The notes: generated by a model from the sequence alone, not told the origin. DNA of 64,000 nucleotides from Mesorhizobium sp. B2-8-5 (GCF_006440675.2 NZ_CP083951.1:1116001-1180000); one strand, 5' to 3'; counted from the first letter of the stretch, positions 25,039-33,928 are shown. Made by a program: numbers and translations.

Positions 25039-25863
25039 CTATTTGACGGCGCCGAGCGCCAGTCCGCGGACCAGATAGCGCTGCAGCCAGATGAAGAGGA
25101 TCGCCACCGGCAGTGTCGCCAGCAGCGTGGCTGCCATGACATGGTGCCATTCGATCGTATAGCGGCCGGCGACCAGCGAGAAAACCTGGATCGGCAACGT
25201 GTAGCTTTCCTGGCTGCGCAGCATGGTGAGAGCGACGACAAACTCGTTCCAGGCGTTGATGAAGGTGAAGATCGCCGTCACGGCGATCGCCGGCAGGCAG
25301 AGCGGCAGGAAGACCTTGCGCAAGGTCAGCCAGCGGCCGGCGCCTTCCATCCAGGCGGCCTCCTCGAGGTCGCGCGGAATGGTGTCGAAATAGCTCTGCA
25401 GCATCCACACCGTGAAGGCGACGTTGAAGGCCATGTAGATGAAGCCGAGCGCGGTGGTCGATTCGACCAGGCCCCAGGCGGCCATCAGCCGGAACAGGCC
25501 GAGCACCAGCACGATCGGCGAGATCATCTGCGAGATCAAAAGGAACTGGCGGAACGCGCCATGGCCGGCAAAACGAAAGCGCGACATCGCATAGGCCGCC
25601 GGCACCGAGATCAGGATGGCGCCGATGGTCGCCAGCGCCGAGACATAGAGCGAGTTGACGAGGGCCTGGCCGAAGCCGGTCGCCACCCACATGTCGGCGA
25701 AATTCGACCAGCGGAATTCGCTCGGCCACCAGGTGGGGGTGAGCACCTCCGTGCGCGGCTTGACGGCGGTGAGGAACATCACGGCGAAGGGAAAGATCGT
25801 CACCACGATCAATGGCAAAAGCAGCAGCCAGGCGATGATGGTGCGTTTCAGCTTGCTGGTCAT
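25039..25863 (-). CDS. Carbohydrate ABC transporter permease (MalG type)
   Basis: 274 aa, six membrane segments. The EAA-loop motif [21 protein letters not shown] near residue 165-185 contacts the ATPase. It overlaps the first permease stop by 4 bp (ATGA) and is 24 bp before the mlrC start. It belongs to the minus-strand set SBP-MalF-MalG-mlrC; the ATPase is encoded divergently at 29.4 kb. Confidence 0.92.
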   Translation of the reverse strand: MTSKLKRTIIAWLLLLPLIVVTIFPFAVMFLTAVKPRTEVLTPTWWPSEFRWSNFADMWVATGFGQALVNSLYVSALATIGAILISVPAAYAMSRFRFAGHGAFRQFLLISQMISPIVLVLGLFRLMAAWGLVESTTALGFIYMAFNVAFTVWMLQSYFDTIPRDLEEAAWMEGAGRWLTLRKVFLPLCLPAIAVTAIFTFINAWNEFVVALTMLRSQESYTLPIQVFSLVAGRYTIEWHHVMAATLLATLPVAILFIWLQRYLVRGLALGAVK

Positions 25864-26729
25864 GCGCGCTGCTCCCGCATGGCAAGCCGCACATAGATCA
25901 TGGTGAAGACGAGCAGGATGGCGAACATCACCAGCGACACCGCCGAGGCTTCGCCCAGCTTACCGATGCGGAAGGCGAGCTTGTAGAGATGCGTGACCAA
26001 TATGTCGGTCGAGTTCGCCGGCCCCCCTTGAGTCATCACCCAGATGATCGGGAAGGAGTTGAACACGTAGATGGTGTTGAGCACGATCGCGATGTTGATG
26101 AAGGGTTTCAAGAGCGGAAACGTGATCTCGCGGAACTGCTGGAAAGGCGTGGCGCCCTCGAGTGCCGCGGCCTCATAGAGATCGTCGGGGATCGAGGACA
26201 GGCCGCCGAGGAAGATCGTGGTGGTGAAGGGTACCGTCACCAATATGCCGATCAGCACCTGCATCGGGAAGGCGGTCTCGGCGCTCGCCAGCCACTGGAT
26301 GTTCTGGCTGATCAGGCCGAGCTTCATCAGTGCCGAATTCAGCATGCCGCTCTCGCCGCTGAGCGCCCAGCGCCAGACCACCGCGGTCATGGTCAGCGAC
26401 ACTGCCCAGGGCAGCATGATGATGACGCGGGCGAGGCCGCGGCCATAAAAATCCATGTTGAGGATCATCGCCACCGGGACCGACAAAAGCAGCGCGCCGC
26501 CGACCACCAGCACGGTCCACAGCCCGGTGCGCCAGAGCGCCGCGACGAAATCCGGATCGGCGAACAACTCGGCGAAGTTGGCGAAGCCGCTGAACTCGCG
26601 CAACTGGCCGAAGCGGTTGACGTCATGTGTCGAGATCTGCAGCAGGTCCCAGACCGGCCAGAAGATCACCACCGCCGCCAAGAGCAGGCTGGGGAGCGTC
26701 AGCAGATAGGGCAGGAAACGATTTTGCAT
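25860..26729 (-). CDS. Carbohydrate ABC transporter permease (MalF type)
   Basis: 289 aa, six membrane segments. The first helix is [20 protein letters not shown] and the EAA loop is [21 protein letters not shown] (about residues 180-200). It is separated from the SBP gene by 468 bp containing a terminator and a palindromic element, so its expression is probably lower than the SBP. It pairs with the MalG-type permease that overlaps its end. Confidence 0.92.
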   Translation of the reverse strand: MQNRFLPYLLTLPSLLLAAVVIFWPVWDLLQISTHDVNRFGQLREFSGFANFAELFADPDFVAALWRTGLWTVLVVGGALLLSVPVAMILNMDFYGRGLARVIIMLPWAVSLTMTAVVWRWALSGESGMLNSALMKLGLISQNIQWLASAETAFPMQVLIGILVTVPFTTTIFLGGLSSIPDDLYEAAALEGATPFQQFREITFPLLKPFINIAIVLNTIYVFNSFPIIWVMTQGGPANSTDILVTHLYKLAFRIGKLGEASAVSLVMFAILLVFTMIYVRLAMREQRA

Positions 26730-26889
26730 CGGCTGGTCATACCGCGTTGCGGGTGGATGGCGCTGACTTAACAGATTGACTTGATCCCGCCTCGTTCTTC
26801 TCAGGAGACCGCTTCAGGATTCCTTCCAAGTGGCGGCGCTGTTCCTATCCTGTGCGCCCGTCCTCCGCGGCGGTTGCGGAAGAGAGCCC

Positions 26890-27085
26890 TTCCTCTCCCC
26901 CGTCGATCGGGGGAGAGGTGTCGAGCGAAGCTCGACGGAGTGGGGGTCGACCCTTGGGGGCAGGGGGAGGTGATGCTTGCGCCGAGTGCCCTTCGTGTGT
27001 CCGTTCGCGGCGGTTGCCAGGTGGTTCCCCCACTCCGTCTCGGCTTCGCCGAGCCACCTCTCCCCCCTCCGGAGGGAGAGGAAGG
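26890..27085. repeat. Composite palindromic element, family C, copy 1
   Basis: Arm 1 (26890-26951) contains CCCCCGTCGATCGGGGGAG and GTGTCGAGCGAAGCTCGAC. Arm 2 (27020-27085) contains GTGGTTCCCCCACTCCGTC, GGCTTCGCCGAGCC and CTCCCCCCTCCGGAGGGAG. Each arm holds two small hairpins, and the arms are inverted to each other (CGGAGTGGGGGTCGA against GTTCCCCCACTCCG). It lies between the SBP and permease genes of the mlrC cluster. The rest of the 468-bp gap holds only the terminator at 27135. Confidence 0.85.
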
Positions 27086-27134
27086 AGGCTGGCTGGAAGG
27101 CGCTGACATCGATGATCTGTCTTTCTGCTGAAGA

Positions 27135-27176
27135 CCAAAAAGGTGTGGCGCGCTCCGACGGGGTGGAGCGCGCCAC
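27135..27176 (-). terminator. Strong intrinsic terminator after the sugar SBP gene
   Basis: On the minus strand GTGGCGCGCTCC pairs with GGAGCGCGCCAC (12 bp perfect, 8-nt loop) and is followed by ACCTTTTTGG. It lies 21 bp downstream of the SBP stop and upstream of the permease genes. It would reduce read-through from the SBP gene to the membrane genes. Confidence 0.8.
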
Positions 27177-27197
27177 GGGGCGCAGGGAGATACGCCC

Positions 27198-28427
27198 TTA
27201 TTTCTTTTTCAGCACGGCGTCGGCCTTGGCCGCCGCGTCCTTCAAACCGGCCTCGGGGTCGCCGCCAAGATAGATCTTCTGCATGGCGTCCGACGTGATC
27301 TGGGCGATCTCTTCCCAGCCGGGGATGACCGGCGCGAAGCGGGCGTCGGGCAAGAGCGCGGTGAAGGCGGCGAGGTCGGCGTTGTTGACGTAATAGTCCA
27401 TCTTCGCCTCTTCCTTGTTCACCGGCAGGAAGCCTTCGCCTTGCGTGAACTTGGCGCGCTGCTCCTTGGTGAACAGGAAGTCGAGCAGCTTCCAGGCCTC
27501 GTCCTTGTTCTTGGAGTTCTTGAACATGATGATGCTATCGGTGACGCCGTAAGTGCCGCGCGCGCCGGTCGGGCCGGCGGGGATGGCGGCGACGCCGTAT
27601 TTGAGGTTCGGCGCTTCTTCCTTGATCTGGTTGGACAGGAAGGGCGCGGTGATCATCATGCCGACCTTGCCCTGCTTGAACAGGTTCTGCACGTCCTCAC
27701 GGTTGTTGGAGGTGACGCCGGGTTCCGTCAGGCCCTCGTCGATCATCGACTTGTAGAGCTTGGCGGCTTCCAGCGCGCCGGGCGTGCTCAGGCCGGACGT
27801 GCCGTCCTTGTTGAGGATCTCGGTGCCCTGCGACCACATCGCATAATAGTAATAGACGTCGGTCTCGATCTCCTTGCCCTGCAAGCCGAAGCCGAAAGCG
27901 CCTTGAGCCTTGATCTTGCGGGCGTCTTCCTGCAACTCGGTCCAGGTCGCCGGCGGCTTGGCGATGCCGGCCTTCTCGAACAGCTCCTTGTTGTAATACA
28001 TGGCGCGCGCCGAAGCCGCGATCGGCAGGCCGTAAGTGTGGCCGTCCATGATCGAGGGCTGCAGGAAGGTGTCGATGAAGCGGTCCTTGAACTCGGGCTT
28101 GATGTAGCTGTCGAGCGGCTCGGCGACATCCTGCTGGACGAAGTCGATCAGCCAGCGCGTGCCGATGATCGAAAGGTCGGCATTGGTGCCGGCGGTGATG
28201 TCGGTGGTGAGCTTCTGCAGGAGCACATCCCACGGCACCACTTCATACTTGATGGTGATGCCGGGATTAGCCGCCTCGAATTCCTTCTTCACTTCCTCGA
28301 AATAGGGGCCGGTCTTGGCGCTGTATTCGGCGACGGTGACGCGCACCTCGCCGGCACCGGCAGGTGCGGCAAAAGCCAGCATGCTCATTCCGGCCAACAG
28401 GCCGACAGTCCATTTCGCAAGGCTCAT
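27198..28427 (-). CDS. Sugar ABC transporter substrate-binding protein (MalE / SBP_bac_1 type)
   Basis: 409 aa, periplasmic. The signal peptide is LAGMSMLAFAAPAGAGEVRV. The fold is that of extracellular solute-binding family 1: FEAANPGITIKYEVVPWDVL, TYGLPIAASARAMYYNKELF, KAGIAKPPATWTELQEDARK. It is the first gene of the minus-strand SBP-MalF-MalG-mlrC set and is followed by a strong terminator. Substrate unknown. The spacer upstream (28428-28600) is divergent and holds twin operator-like sites. Confidence 0.9.
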   Translation of the reverse strand: MSLAKWTVGLLAGMSMLAFAAPAGAGEVRVTVAEYSAKTGPYFEEVKKEFEAANPGITIKYEVVPWDVLLQKLTTDITAGTNADLSIIGTRWLIDFVQQDVAEPLDSYIKPEFKDRFIDTFLQPSIMDGHTYGLPIAASARAMYYNKELFEKAGIAKPPATWTELQEDARKIKAQGAFGFGLQGKEIETDVYYYYAMWSQGTEILNKDGTSGLSTPGALEAAKLYKSMIDEGLTEPGVTSNNREDVQNLFKQGKVGMMITAPFLSNQIKEEAPNLKYGVAAIPAGPTGARGTYGVTDSIIMFKNSKNKDEAWKLLDFLFTKEQRAKFTQGEGFLPVNKEEAKMDYYVNNADLAAFTALLPDARFAPVIPGWEEIAQITSDAMQKIYLGGDPEAGLKDAAAKADAVLKKK

Positions 28428-28482
28428 CTGATCTCTCCCATTGATGCCCGTTGGCGCCTGGGCCCTTGGGGGCGCAGGATTT

Positions 28483-28551
28483 ATGTTACTTTCCTACATT
28501 ATCCATCATTTCGCGCCATGCAAGCGGATTATCATGTTGCTTAATTACATT
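28483..28551. promoter_or_regulatory. Twin operator-like sites in the divergent spacer
   Basis: Two direct copies of an imperfect palindrome: ATGTTACTTTCCTACATT (28483-28500) and ATGTTGCTTAATTACATT (28534-28551), 13 of 18 bases identical, both with ATGT/ACAT ends. The starts are 51 bp apart, about five helical turns. They lie between the divergent SBP and SDR genes. The RpiR-family regulator at 30.45 kb is the natural candidate for binding. Confidence 0.6.
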
Positions 28552-28600
28552 TGCTTGGTTAGCCTGCCGGCTTAAAATGAGGGGCGGAGGAACGGGCAAA

Positions 28601-29371
28601 TTGGGTTCGAAAGCCGAATTCGAAGGCAAGACAATTGTCGTCACCGGCGCCGGCGGCGGCCTCGGTTCGGCGATCGTTGAGCTCATGGCGGAGCGCGGCG
28701 CGCGAATCGTCGGCTGCGACCAGTCGACGGAAGCGCTGGCCAGCCCGCATATCGCGTCGCGCCATGTCTTCAACCTGCTCGACCGGGCCTCGATCGAAGC
28801 GGCGATCCTCGCGCTGCTCGACAAGGACGGCGTCCCCGACATCCTGATCAACAATGCCGGCTGGACGCGCGCCGAGACCTTGAAGGCGCTGACGGCGGAC
28901 AAAATCGAGCAGGAGCTCGACCTCAATTTGACCGGCGTGATGACTTTCGCCGATCCGCTGATCAAGGCGATGGCCGGGCGCGGTTCTGGCAGCGTCGTCT
29001 TCATTTCCTCGGTCAACGCCATCGCGCATTTCGGCAATCCGGCCTATGCCGCGGCCAAGGCCGGCATCAACGCCTATGCCAAATCGGTCGCGGTCGAGCT
29101 CGGCCGTGCCGGGTTGCGGGCCAATGTCGTGTGCCCGGGGTCGATCCGCACCGCCGCCTGGGACCATCGCCTGGCCAAGGACCCCGAGATCCTCGGCCGG
29201 CTGCAGCGGCTCTATCCACTCGGCCGCATCGTCAATGCACGGGAAGTGGCGGAGGCCGTCGCTTTCCTTGCCTCCGAGCGCGCTTCCGGCATAACAGGTG
29301 CCGTGGTGCCCGTGGACGCCGGACTGACGGCCGGCTACCTGCCTTTCATCGACGACATATTGGGAGCGTGA
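28601..29371 (+). CDS. Short-chain dehydrogenase/reductase (SDR)
   Basis: About 256 aa from a TTG at 28601. This start was chosen because GGCGGAGGAACG sits 7-11 nt before it, whereas the in-frame ATG at 28577 has no ribosome site. Cofactor motif VVTGAGGGLGSAIVE, NNAG near residue 86, catalytic Ser in FISSVNAIAHFGN, and YAAAKAG with catalytic Tyr and Lys. The C-terminal AVVPVDAGLTAGY is typical. It likely oxidises a sugar or polyol imported by the neighbouring ABC system. Confidence 0.88.
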   Translation: MGSKAEFEGKTIVVTGAGGGLGSAIVELMAERGARIVGCDQSTEALASPHIASRHVFNLLDRASIEAAILALLDKDGVPDILINNAGWTRAETLKALTADKIEQELDLNLTGVMTFADPLIKAMAGRGSGSVVFISSVNAIAHFGNPAYAAAKAGINAYAKSVAVELGRAGLRANVVCPGSIRTAAWDHRLAKDPEILGRLQRLYPLGRIVNAREVAEAVAFLASERASGITGAVVPVDAGLTAGYLPFIDDILGA

Positions 29372-29373
29372 CC

Positions 29374-30441
29374 ATGACCGACGTCCAGTTCCGCAACCTG
29401 TCGAAATCCTTCGGCCAGCACAAAATCCTCGAGGACATCAACCTCGACATCCGGACCGGCGAGTTCGTCGTGCTGGTCGGCCCGTCCGGCTGCGGCAAGT
29501 CCACCCTGCTGCGCATGCTGGCAGGGCTGGAGGCGATCACCTCCGGCGATCTCGTCATCGGCGGCACGCGCGCCAACGAGCTGCCGCCGCAGAAGCGCAA
29601 CATCGCCATGGTGTTCCAGTCCTACGCGCTGTTCCCGCATCTGAAGGCTGCGGAAAATATCGGCTTCGGCCCAAAGATCCGCGGCGAGAACCGCGCCGCG
29701 ATCGACGACAAAGTCAAGAAGGCGTCGGGCGTGCTCAACCTCTTCTCCTATCTCGACCGCTATCCAAGGCAATTGTCGGGCGGCCAGCGCCAGCGCGTCG
29801 CCATGGGCCGCGCCATCGTGCGCGAGCCTTCGGTCTTCCTCTTCGACGAGCCGCTTTCCAATCTCGACGCGCAATTGCGCGTGCAGATGCGCACCGAGAT
29901 CAAGGCGCTGCACCAGCGGCTGAAATCGACCATCGTCTACGTCACCCACGACCAGATCGAGGCGATGACCATGGCCGACCGCATCGTGGTGATGGATCGC
30001 GGCCGCATTCAGCAGGTCGGCCAGCCGCTGGAGCTCTACGACAGGCCGGCCAACAAATTCGTCGCCGGCTTCATCGGCTCGCCCTCGATGAGCTTCGTCT
30101 CCGGCGCGCTGAAGACGGCCGGAGCCAAGTCCTGGTTTGAAACGACGAGCGGCGGCCGCCTGGCGCTCTCGGGCGAGGCAGCTTCCGGCGGCGACACGGT
30201 CGAGGCCGGCATCAGGCCCGAGCATTTCGTGGTTGGCGCCGGCGACGATGCCATCGCCATCAAGGTCGATGTCGTCGAGCCGACCGGGTCGGAAACCCAT
30301 GTCTACGGCTCGGTCGGCGACGACACGGTGCGCGCGGTGTTCCGCGACCGGCTGCAGGTAAAGCCGGGCGACCGGCTGCCGGTGAGCGTCGACCCACGCA
30401 ACATCCACCTCTTCGACAAGGCGACGGGCCTGCCGCTCTGA
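29374..30441 (+). CDS. Sugar ABC transporter ATP-binding protein (UgpC/MsmK type)
   Basis: 355 aa. Walker A GPSGCGKST (about residues 37-45), signature LSGGQRQRVAMGRA, Walker B VFLFDEPLSNLD, switch His in VTHDQIEAM, then a C-terminal TOBE-like regulatory domain (about 240-355, with EAGIRPEHF). It starts 2 bp after the SDR stop. It supplies the ATPase for the divergent MalF/MalG permeases, which have no ATPase of their own in the minus-strand set. Confidence 0.93.
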   Translation: MTDVQFRNLSKSFGQHKILEDINLDIRTGEFVVLVGPSGCGKSTLLRMLAGLEAITSGDLVIGGTRANELPPQKRNIAMVFQSYALFPHLKAAENIGFGPKIRGENRAAIDDKVKKASGVLNLFSYLDRYPRQLSGGQRQRVAMGRAIVREPSVFLFDEPLSNLDAQLRVQMRTEIKALHQRLKSTIVYVTHDQIEAMTMADRIVVMDRGRIQQVGQPLELYDRPANKFVAGFIGSPSMSFVSGALKTAGAKSWFETTSGGRLALSGEAASGGDTVEAGIRPEHFVVGAGDDAIAIKVDVVEPTGSETHVYGSVGDDTVRAVFRDRLQVKPGDRLPVSVDPRNIHLFDKATGLPL

Positions 30442-30450
30442 GATGATGAC

Positions 30451-31332
30451 ATGAAGACCCCGGCCGACATCATCACCCGCCTGCAATTGATGTCGCAGGA
30501 CGGCACCAAGTCGGATCGCCGGCTAGCCGGGCTGGTGCTTTCCGACCTCGATTTCGCCTCCAAGGCCGCGATCTCGGAGATCGCCGCGCGCGTCGGGGTC
30601 AGCGAGCCGACCGTCACCCGCTTCTGCCGCAATCTCGGCTGCGAGGGCCTGCGCGATTTCAAGTTCTACCTGGCGCAGGCGATCGCCATCGGCGGCCAGT
30701 ATCTGTCGCCGGAGCCGCTCAGCCGCGACGCGCGTGAGCAGCGCATCGCCTCGGCGATAACCGAAGCGGCGATCGCCGCCATCCAGCGCGCCAGCGAAAA
30801 CCTCGACATGACGACGCTGATGGATGTCGCCGCCCGCATCGCCGCTTCCGGCAACGTGCTGTGCATCGGCTCGGGCGGCATTTCCTCGATGATGGCGACC
30901 GAGATGCAGAACCGGCTGTTCCGGCTCGGCCTGTCGGCGCTCGCCCAGATCGACGGCCAGCTGCAGCGCATGTATGCCGCGGTGGCGACGCCCGAGACGA
31001 CGCTGGTCGCCTTCTCGGTGTCGGGCTATGCGCGCTCGGTGATCGAGGCGGTCGAGGTGGCGCAGCAATATGGCGCCGCCACCGTCGCCATCACAGCGCC
31101 GGATTCGGCTCTGGCCAAGGTCGCCGACACGGTGATCCTTTTGCAGTCGGTCGAGGACGGCAACATCTACAAGCCGACCTCGTCGCGCTACGCGCTTTTG
31201 GCCATCCTCGACATGATCGCCACCACGGTGGCGGAATCACGCGGCCCGAAAGTGCTGGAGAATTTGCGCCGCATCAAGCAGAGCGTGAACACGCTGAAGG
31301 TGGACGATCCGAGGCTGCCGCTGGGCGATTGA
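30451..31332 (+). CDS. RpiR-family transcriptional regulator (HTH + SIS)
   Basis: 293 aa. The N-terminal HTH_6 domain (about residues 1-80) includes KAAISEIAARVGVSEPTVTRFC; the C-terminal SIS domain (about 125-260) senses a phosphosugar, with NVLCIGSGGISSMMATEMQNRL and VAFSVSGYARSVIEAVEVAQ. It lies 9 bp after the ATPase gene in the same operon. Probably represses or activates the divergent cluster through the 28.5-kb sites. Confidence 0.92.
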   Translation: MKTPADIITRLQLMSQDGTKSDRRLAGLVLSDLDFASKAAISEIAARVGVSEPTVTRFCRNLGCEGLRDFKFYLAQAIAIGGQYLSPEPLSRDAREQRIASAITEAAIAAIQRASENLDMTTLMDVAARIAASGNVLCIGSGGISSMMATEMQNRLFRLGLSALAQIDGQLQRMYAAVATPETTLVAFSVSGYARSVIEAVEVAQQYGAATVAITAPDSALAKVADTVILLQSVEDGNIYKPTSSRYALLAILDMIATTVAESRGPKVLENLRRIKQSVNTLKVDDPRLPLGD

Positions 31333-31446
31333 GCGGTTGCAGTGGCTTGCGCCGTCAGCGCTGGCGATCCCTCGCGCCCTCCTCTGGCGGCTACGCGATG
31401 CACATCTTCTGTGACTGGCGTGACTGATCAGACCTGAGGCTTGATT

Positions 31447-31624
31447 GCCACGTGGTTCCCCCAATCCGTCGCTGCTTCGCAGCGCCACCTTTCCCCCCTC
31501 CGGAGGGAAAGGAAGGGAGCGTTGCTGGACGAGCATTGACGGCAAAAAGCTTGGCGCCTTTCCTCTACCCCGTCGATCGGGGGAGAGGTGGCTCGGCGAA
31601 GCCGAGACGGAGTGGGAGTCGACC
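31447..31624. repeat. Composite palindromic element, family C, copy 2
   Basis: Arms at 31447-31517 (CGTGGTTCCCCCAATCCGTC, GCTGCTTCGCAGC, CCCCCCTCCGGAGGGAAAGG) and 31554-31624 (CTACCCCGTCGATCGGGGGA, GGCTCGGCGAAGCCGAG, ACGGAGTGGGAGTCGACC) are inverted to each other with a spacer of 36 nt. The arm order is opposite to copies 1 and 3. It fills much of the 432-bp gap between rpiR and DUF167, two convergent genes. The remainder shows only the family B fragment at 31711. Confidence 0.85.
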
Positions 31625-31710
31625 AGCGCTACGTTAGCCAATGCATGCGCCAAGCTGGCATACACGCTATCGCCAAAGGCCAGCCGCCTGGAAATGTGTG
31701 CATGCTGTAG

Positions 31711-31737
31711 CCTCTGTCCGGCAGGACAGAGGGGGCG
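31711..31737. repeat. Family B fragment
   Basis: CCTCTGTCCGGCAGGACAGA followed by GGGGGCG is one tip of a family B arm, an 8-9 bp hairpin (CTGTCC/GGACAG). The rest of the arm is missing. Confidence 0.65.
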
Positions 31738-31764
31738 CCGTCCCGCCTGCATCTCAAATTTAGA

Positions 31765-32076
31765 TTATCCGATCAGAGCCTCGACGCTTTTCGCCAGCTC
31801 GGCCCCATCACCCACTATCCGCAGCGTCTTCAGCCGCGAGGTGCCGCCGGCGACCACCGAGACGCCCGATGCCGGAACACCCAGCGCCTTGGCCATCATC
31901 CGTTCCAGCGCTTGATTGGCGGCGCCGTTCTCCGGCACGGCGCGCACGCGGGCTTTAAGGTGACTGCGGCCATCGACGGTGGTCTCGACGCCGTCGATCC
32001 GGTCGAGCGCCGCCTTCGGCGTCAGCCGCACGTAAAGGTCGATGCCGTTCTCGCGCAGCCGGAACGACGGGCTCAT
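31765..32076 (-). CDS. DUF167 family protein (YggU)
   Basis: 103 aa. A small conserved domain with DLYVRLTPKAALDRIDGV at the N-terminus and LKARVRAVPENGAANQALERMM in the middle, the DUF167 pattern of NGxAN. The ATG overlaps the yggT stop (ATGA at 32073-32078). The yggT-yggU pairing is common in bacteria; function unknown. Confidence 0.9.
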   Translation of the reverse strand: MSPSFRLRENGIDLYVRLTPKAALDRIDGVETTVDGRSHLKARVRAVPENGAANQALERMMAKALGVPASGVSVVAGGTSRLKTLRIVGDGAELAKSVEALIG

Positions 32077-32375
32077 CAGCCGCCGGTCACGACCCAGGAC
32101 CAGACGGTGGTAACGAGAAACTGCCGGATGAAGAAAAGGATCAGAAGCAGGATGATCGGCGAAATGTCGATGCCGCCAAGATCGGGCATGAAGCGGCGGA
32201 TCGGGCGCAAGGCCGGATCGGTCAGCCGGTAGAGCATGTTGCCGACGGAACCGACGAACTGGTTGCGCGAATTGACGACGTTGAAGGCGTAGAGCCACGA
32301 AAAGATCGCCGAGGCGATGATGATCCACCAGTAGATATCAAGCGCCATGACGATTGTCTGAATAAGGGCGATCAT
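32076..32375 (-). CDS. YggT family membrane protein
   Basis: 99 aa, two YggT helices: [27 protein letters not shown] and [21 protein letters not shown], with the conserved [26 protein letters not shown] segment between. The ATG at 32375 was chosen because GGAGACCGGC lies just before it; the frame begins 12 nt earlier at a TTG. The ATGA overlap with DUF167 indicates translational coupling. Homologues are linked to osmotic response or cell-division factor placement. Confidence 0.88.
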   Translation of the reverse strand: MIALIQTIVMALDIYWWIIIASAIFSWLYAFNVVNSRNQFVGSVGNMLYRLTDPALRPIRRFMPDLGGIDISPIILLLILFFIRQFLVTTVWSWVVTGG

Positions 32376-32543
32376 GCCGGTCTCCAAATTGTCGCCGACA
32401 TGTAGCCATTGCTTGGCCTGCGAGCAAGGCCCGCGGGGCTTGCCGAGCGGGCAAAGGCCCGCCGGCCTCGGCGCATGGCGTCAGGCCATCGTTTCGCCTT
32501 GACATCAAACGGCCGCGACCGATACAAGCCCATCCGCTGGAAC

Positions 32544-32619
32544 GGGGCTGTAGCTCAGCTGGGAGAGCGCATCGTTCGCAATGATGAGGTCAGGGGTTCG
32601 ATCCCCCTCAGCTCCACCA
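32544..32619 (+). tRNA. tRNA-Ala (anticodon CGC)
   Basis: 76 nt with encoded CCA. Acceptor GGGGCTG pairs with CAGCTCC; D-arm GCTCAGCTGGGAGAGC; anticodon stem CATCG/TGATG with loop TTCGCAA, giving anticodon CGC for codon GCG; T-arm AGGGGTTCGATCCCCCT. All standard features are present. The usual Ala G3-U70 pair is present (third G of GGGGCTG with the T of CAGCTCC). No integrase lies beside it. Confidence 0.95.
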
Positions 32620-32795
32620 GCCAGCACAAGCAAGTGCTTCTCATCGCTTCCGCCTTCCTCGCTCAGCATTTTGTGACCGCCGGATTTCGGGCGCGTGCCT
32701 GGAACCAATGGTGGGGCAAGACGGTTCAGCTATACTTTTGAAGCTGATATGCCCCCGCCGGCTGGGTAAGCGGCGATGCTCGAGGAGTTTCCACC

Positions 32796-33239
32796 ATGCA
32801 GATTTCGTCCAGGTTCCGTTCCGTCGCGGTCGCGGCAATCGCCGCCGCGGGCGTGAGCATAACCAGCGCCGCGCATGCCGACAGCGGCACGATCCGCTTT
32901 TCCGTCTACAAGGCCGCCTTCTTCATCGGCGGCTCCGGCGGCGAAGGCACGCTGACCTTCCATGGCAAGCGCTATCCGATCTCGATCGGCGGCGTCTCGG
33001 GCGGCCTCGCCTTCGGCGCGTCCAAGACCTATTTCCAGGGCAGGGTGCGCCACATCCGACGCGCCAGCGATGTGACGGGCGTCTACGGCGCAGCCGGCGG
33101 CGGCGGCGCGCTCGGCAGAGGCGCCCAGGTGATCGTCATGACCAATGACAAGGGCGCCCAGCTCGAGCTCACCGGCCGGCAGGTCGGCCTGCAGGTCAAC
33201 GCCGATCTCAGCGGCATCAGCATCGCGCTGAAGAGGTAG
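32796..33239 (+). CDS. Conserved periplasmic protein, DUF1134/EipA-like
   Basis: 147 aa. Signal peptide VAVAAIAAAGVSITSAAHA, then a compact Gly-rich domain: IGGSGGEGTLTFHGKRYPIS, GGVSGGLAFGASKTYFQG and GAAGGGGALGRGAQVIVM. The repeated pattern resembles alphaproteobacterial periplasmic proteins of the DUF1134/EipA type involved in envelope integrity, though this one is short. Family membership is by eye only. Confidence 0.55.
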   Translation: MQISSRFRSVAVAAIAAAGVSITSAAHADSGTIRFSVYKAAFFIGGSGGEGTLTFHGKRYPISIGGVSGGLAFGASKTYFQGRVRHIRRASDVTGVYGAAGGGGALGRGAQVIVMTNDKGAQLELTGRQVGLQVNADLSGISIALKR

Positions 33240-33472
33240 GGGGCAGGAGCTCCGTCCGTTAATCATGGATGGGTCGGATCCGCCGAACGCAGAGGTCCGG
33301 CCCCATTCCACACGTATGTCATCGGCCAAAATCATTCGCATACGCATGTTTCCAAACCCGTGAGTTTGGAAACGATCGGCCATTTCGCGCGCCATTGCCG
33401 CGAAACGGACCGGGCGCATTCATCCCGCATCCGACGGCGCGACGCCGTCTCAACGGAACAGGGGAATGCGAA

Positions 33473-33649
33473 ATGTCCATGCTTGGAAATCTCGGCCGCT
33501 CCATCATGCGCCAGCATAACGACACCAAAACCAGAAGCCTCATGAACAGCCTGTCGCCCGAGTTGCAGAAGGACATCGGCTGGGAGGCCGCGCAGGGCAC
33601 GCGCGAAAAGGCGCGGCTCGCGCGGATCGTGTTCGCCGGCACGCGCTGA
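33473..33649 (+). CDS. DUF1127-like small protein, paralogue 1
   Basis: 58 aa. It reads MSMLGNLGRSIMRQHNDTKT, then RSLMNSLSPELQKDIGWEAA. The segment LxxLxxELxKDIGW is the DUF1127 (YjiS) signature seen in small stress-related proteins of alphaproteobacteria. The AGGGGAATGCGAA ribosome site precedes the ATG. A second, related gene follows 105 bp downstream. Confidence 0.7.
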   Translation: MSMLGNLGRSIMRQHNDTKTRSLMNSLSPELQKDIGWEAAQGTREKARLARIVFAGTR

Positions 33650-33754
33650 GCAGCCCTGGCCCTTCGTTTCGAACGCGACGGGGGCTTTTTCCGATCCCGG
33701 CCCGCCACGCCCTACGACAGCGACATGTCAGCCATTCCAATGGAGGTAATGCCA

Positions 33755-33928
33755 ATGTCAGTGCTTGGAACCCTGCTTCATTTCACCCGCGCGGTTGTCC
33801 GCGCGCATAACAACGCCAAGGTCCGAAACCTTATGGATGCGCCTCGGGCGCAGGCTGAAGCCGGCGCGGAAAGGCCCGTCACGGACATCGAAAGGCGTTC
33901 CTCGCGGCGCGACAGACGATCGAAATAA
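33755..33928 (+). CDS. DUF1127-like small protein, paralogue 2 (degenerate tail)
   Basis: 57 aa. MSVLGTLLHFTRAVVRAHNN is followed by AKVRNLMDAP. The first 28 residues align with paralogue 1 (MSMLGNLGRSIMRQHNDTKTRSLM), but the KDIGW end is replaced by a charged tail (ERRSSRRDRRSK). A GGAGG ribosome site 8 nt before the ATG suggests it is translated. A tandem duplicate with loss of the conserved C-terminus. Confidence 0.6.
   Translation: MSVLGTLLHFTRAVVRAHNNAKVRNLMDAPRAQAEAGAERPVTDIERRSSRRDRRSK

Noticed and set aside
32544-32619. tRNA-Ala as an integration site of a genomic island
   Set aside because: No integrase and no repeated tRNA 3' end could be found in the neighbourhood; both sides carry ordinary core genes.
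33650-33720. Terminator after the first DUF1127-like gene
   Set aside because: There is a short T run after GGGGGC, but no convincing stem of adequate length precedes it.
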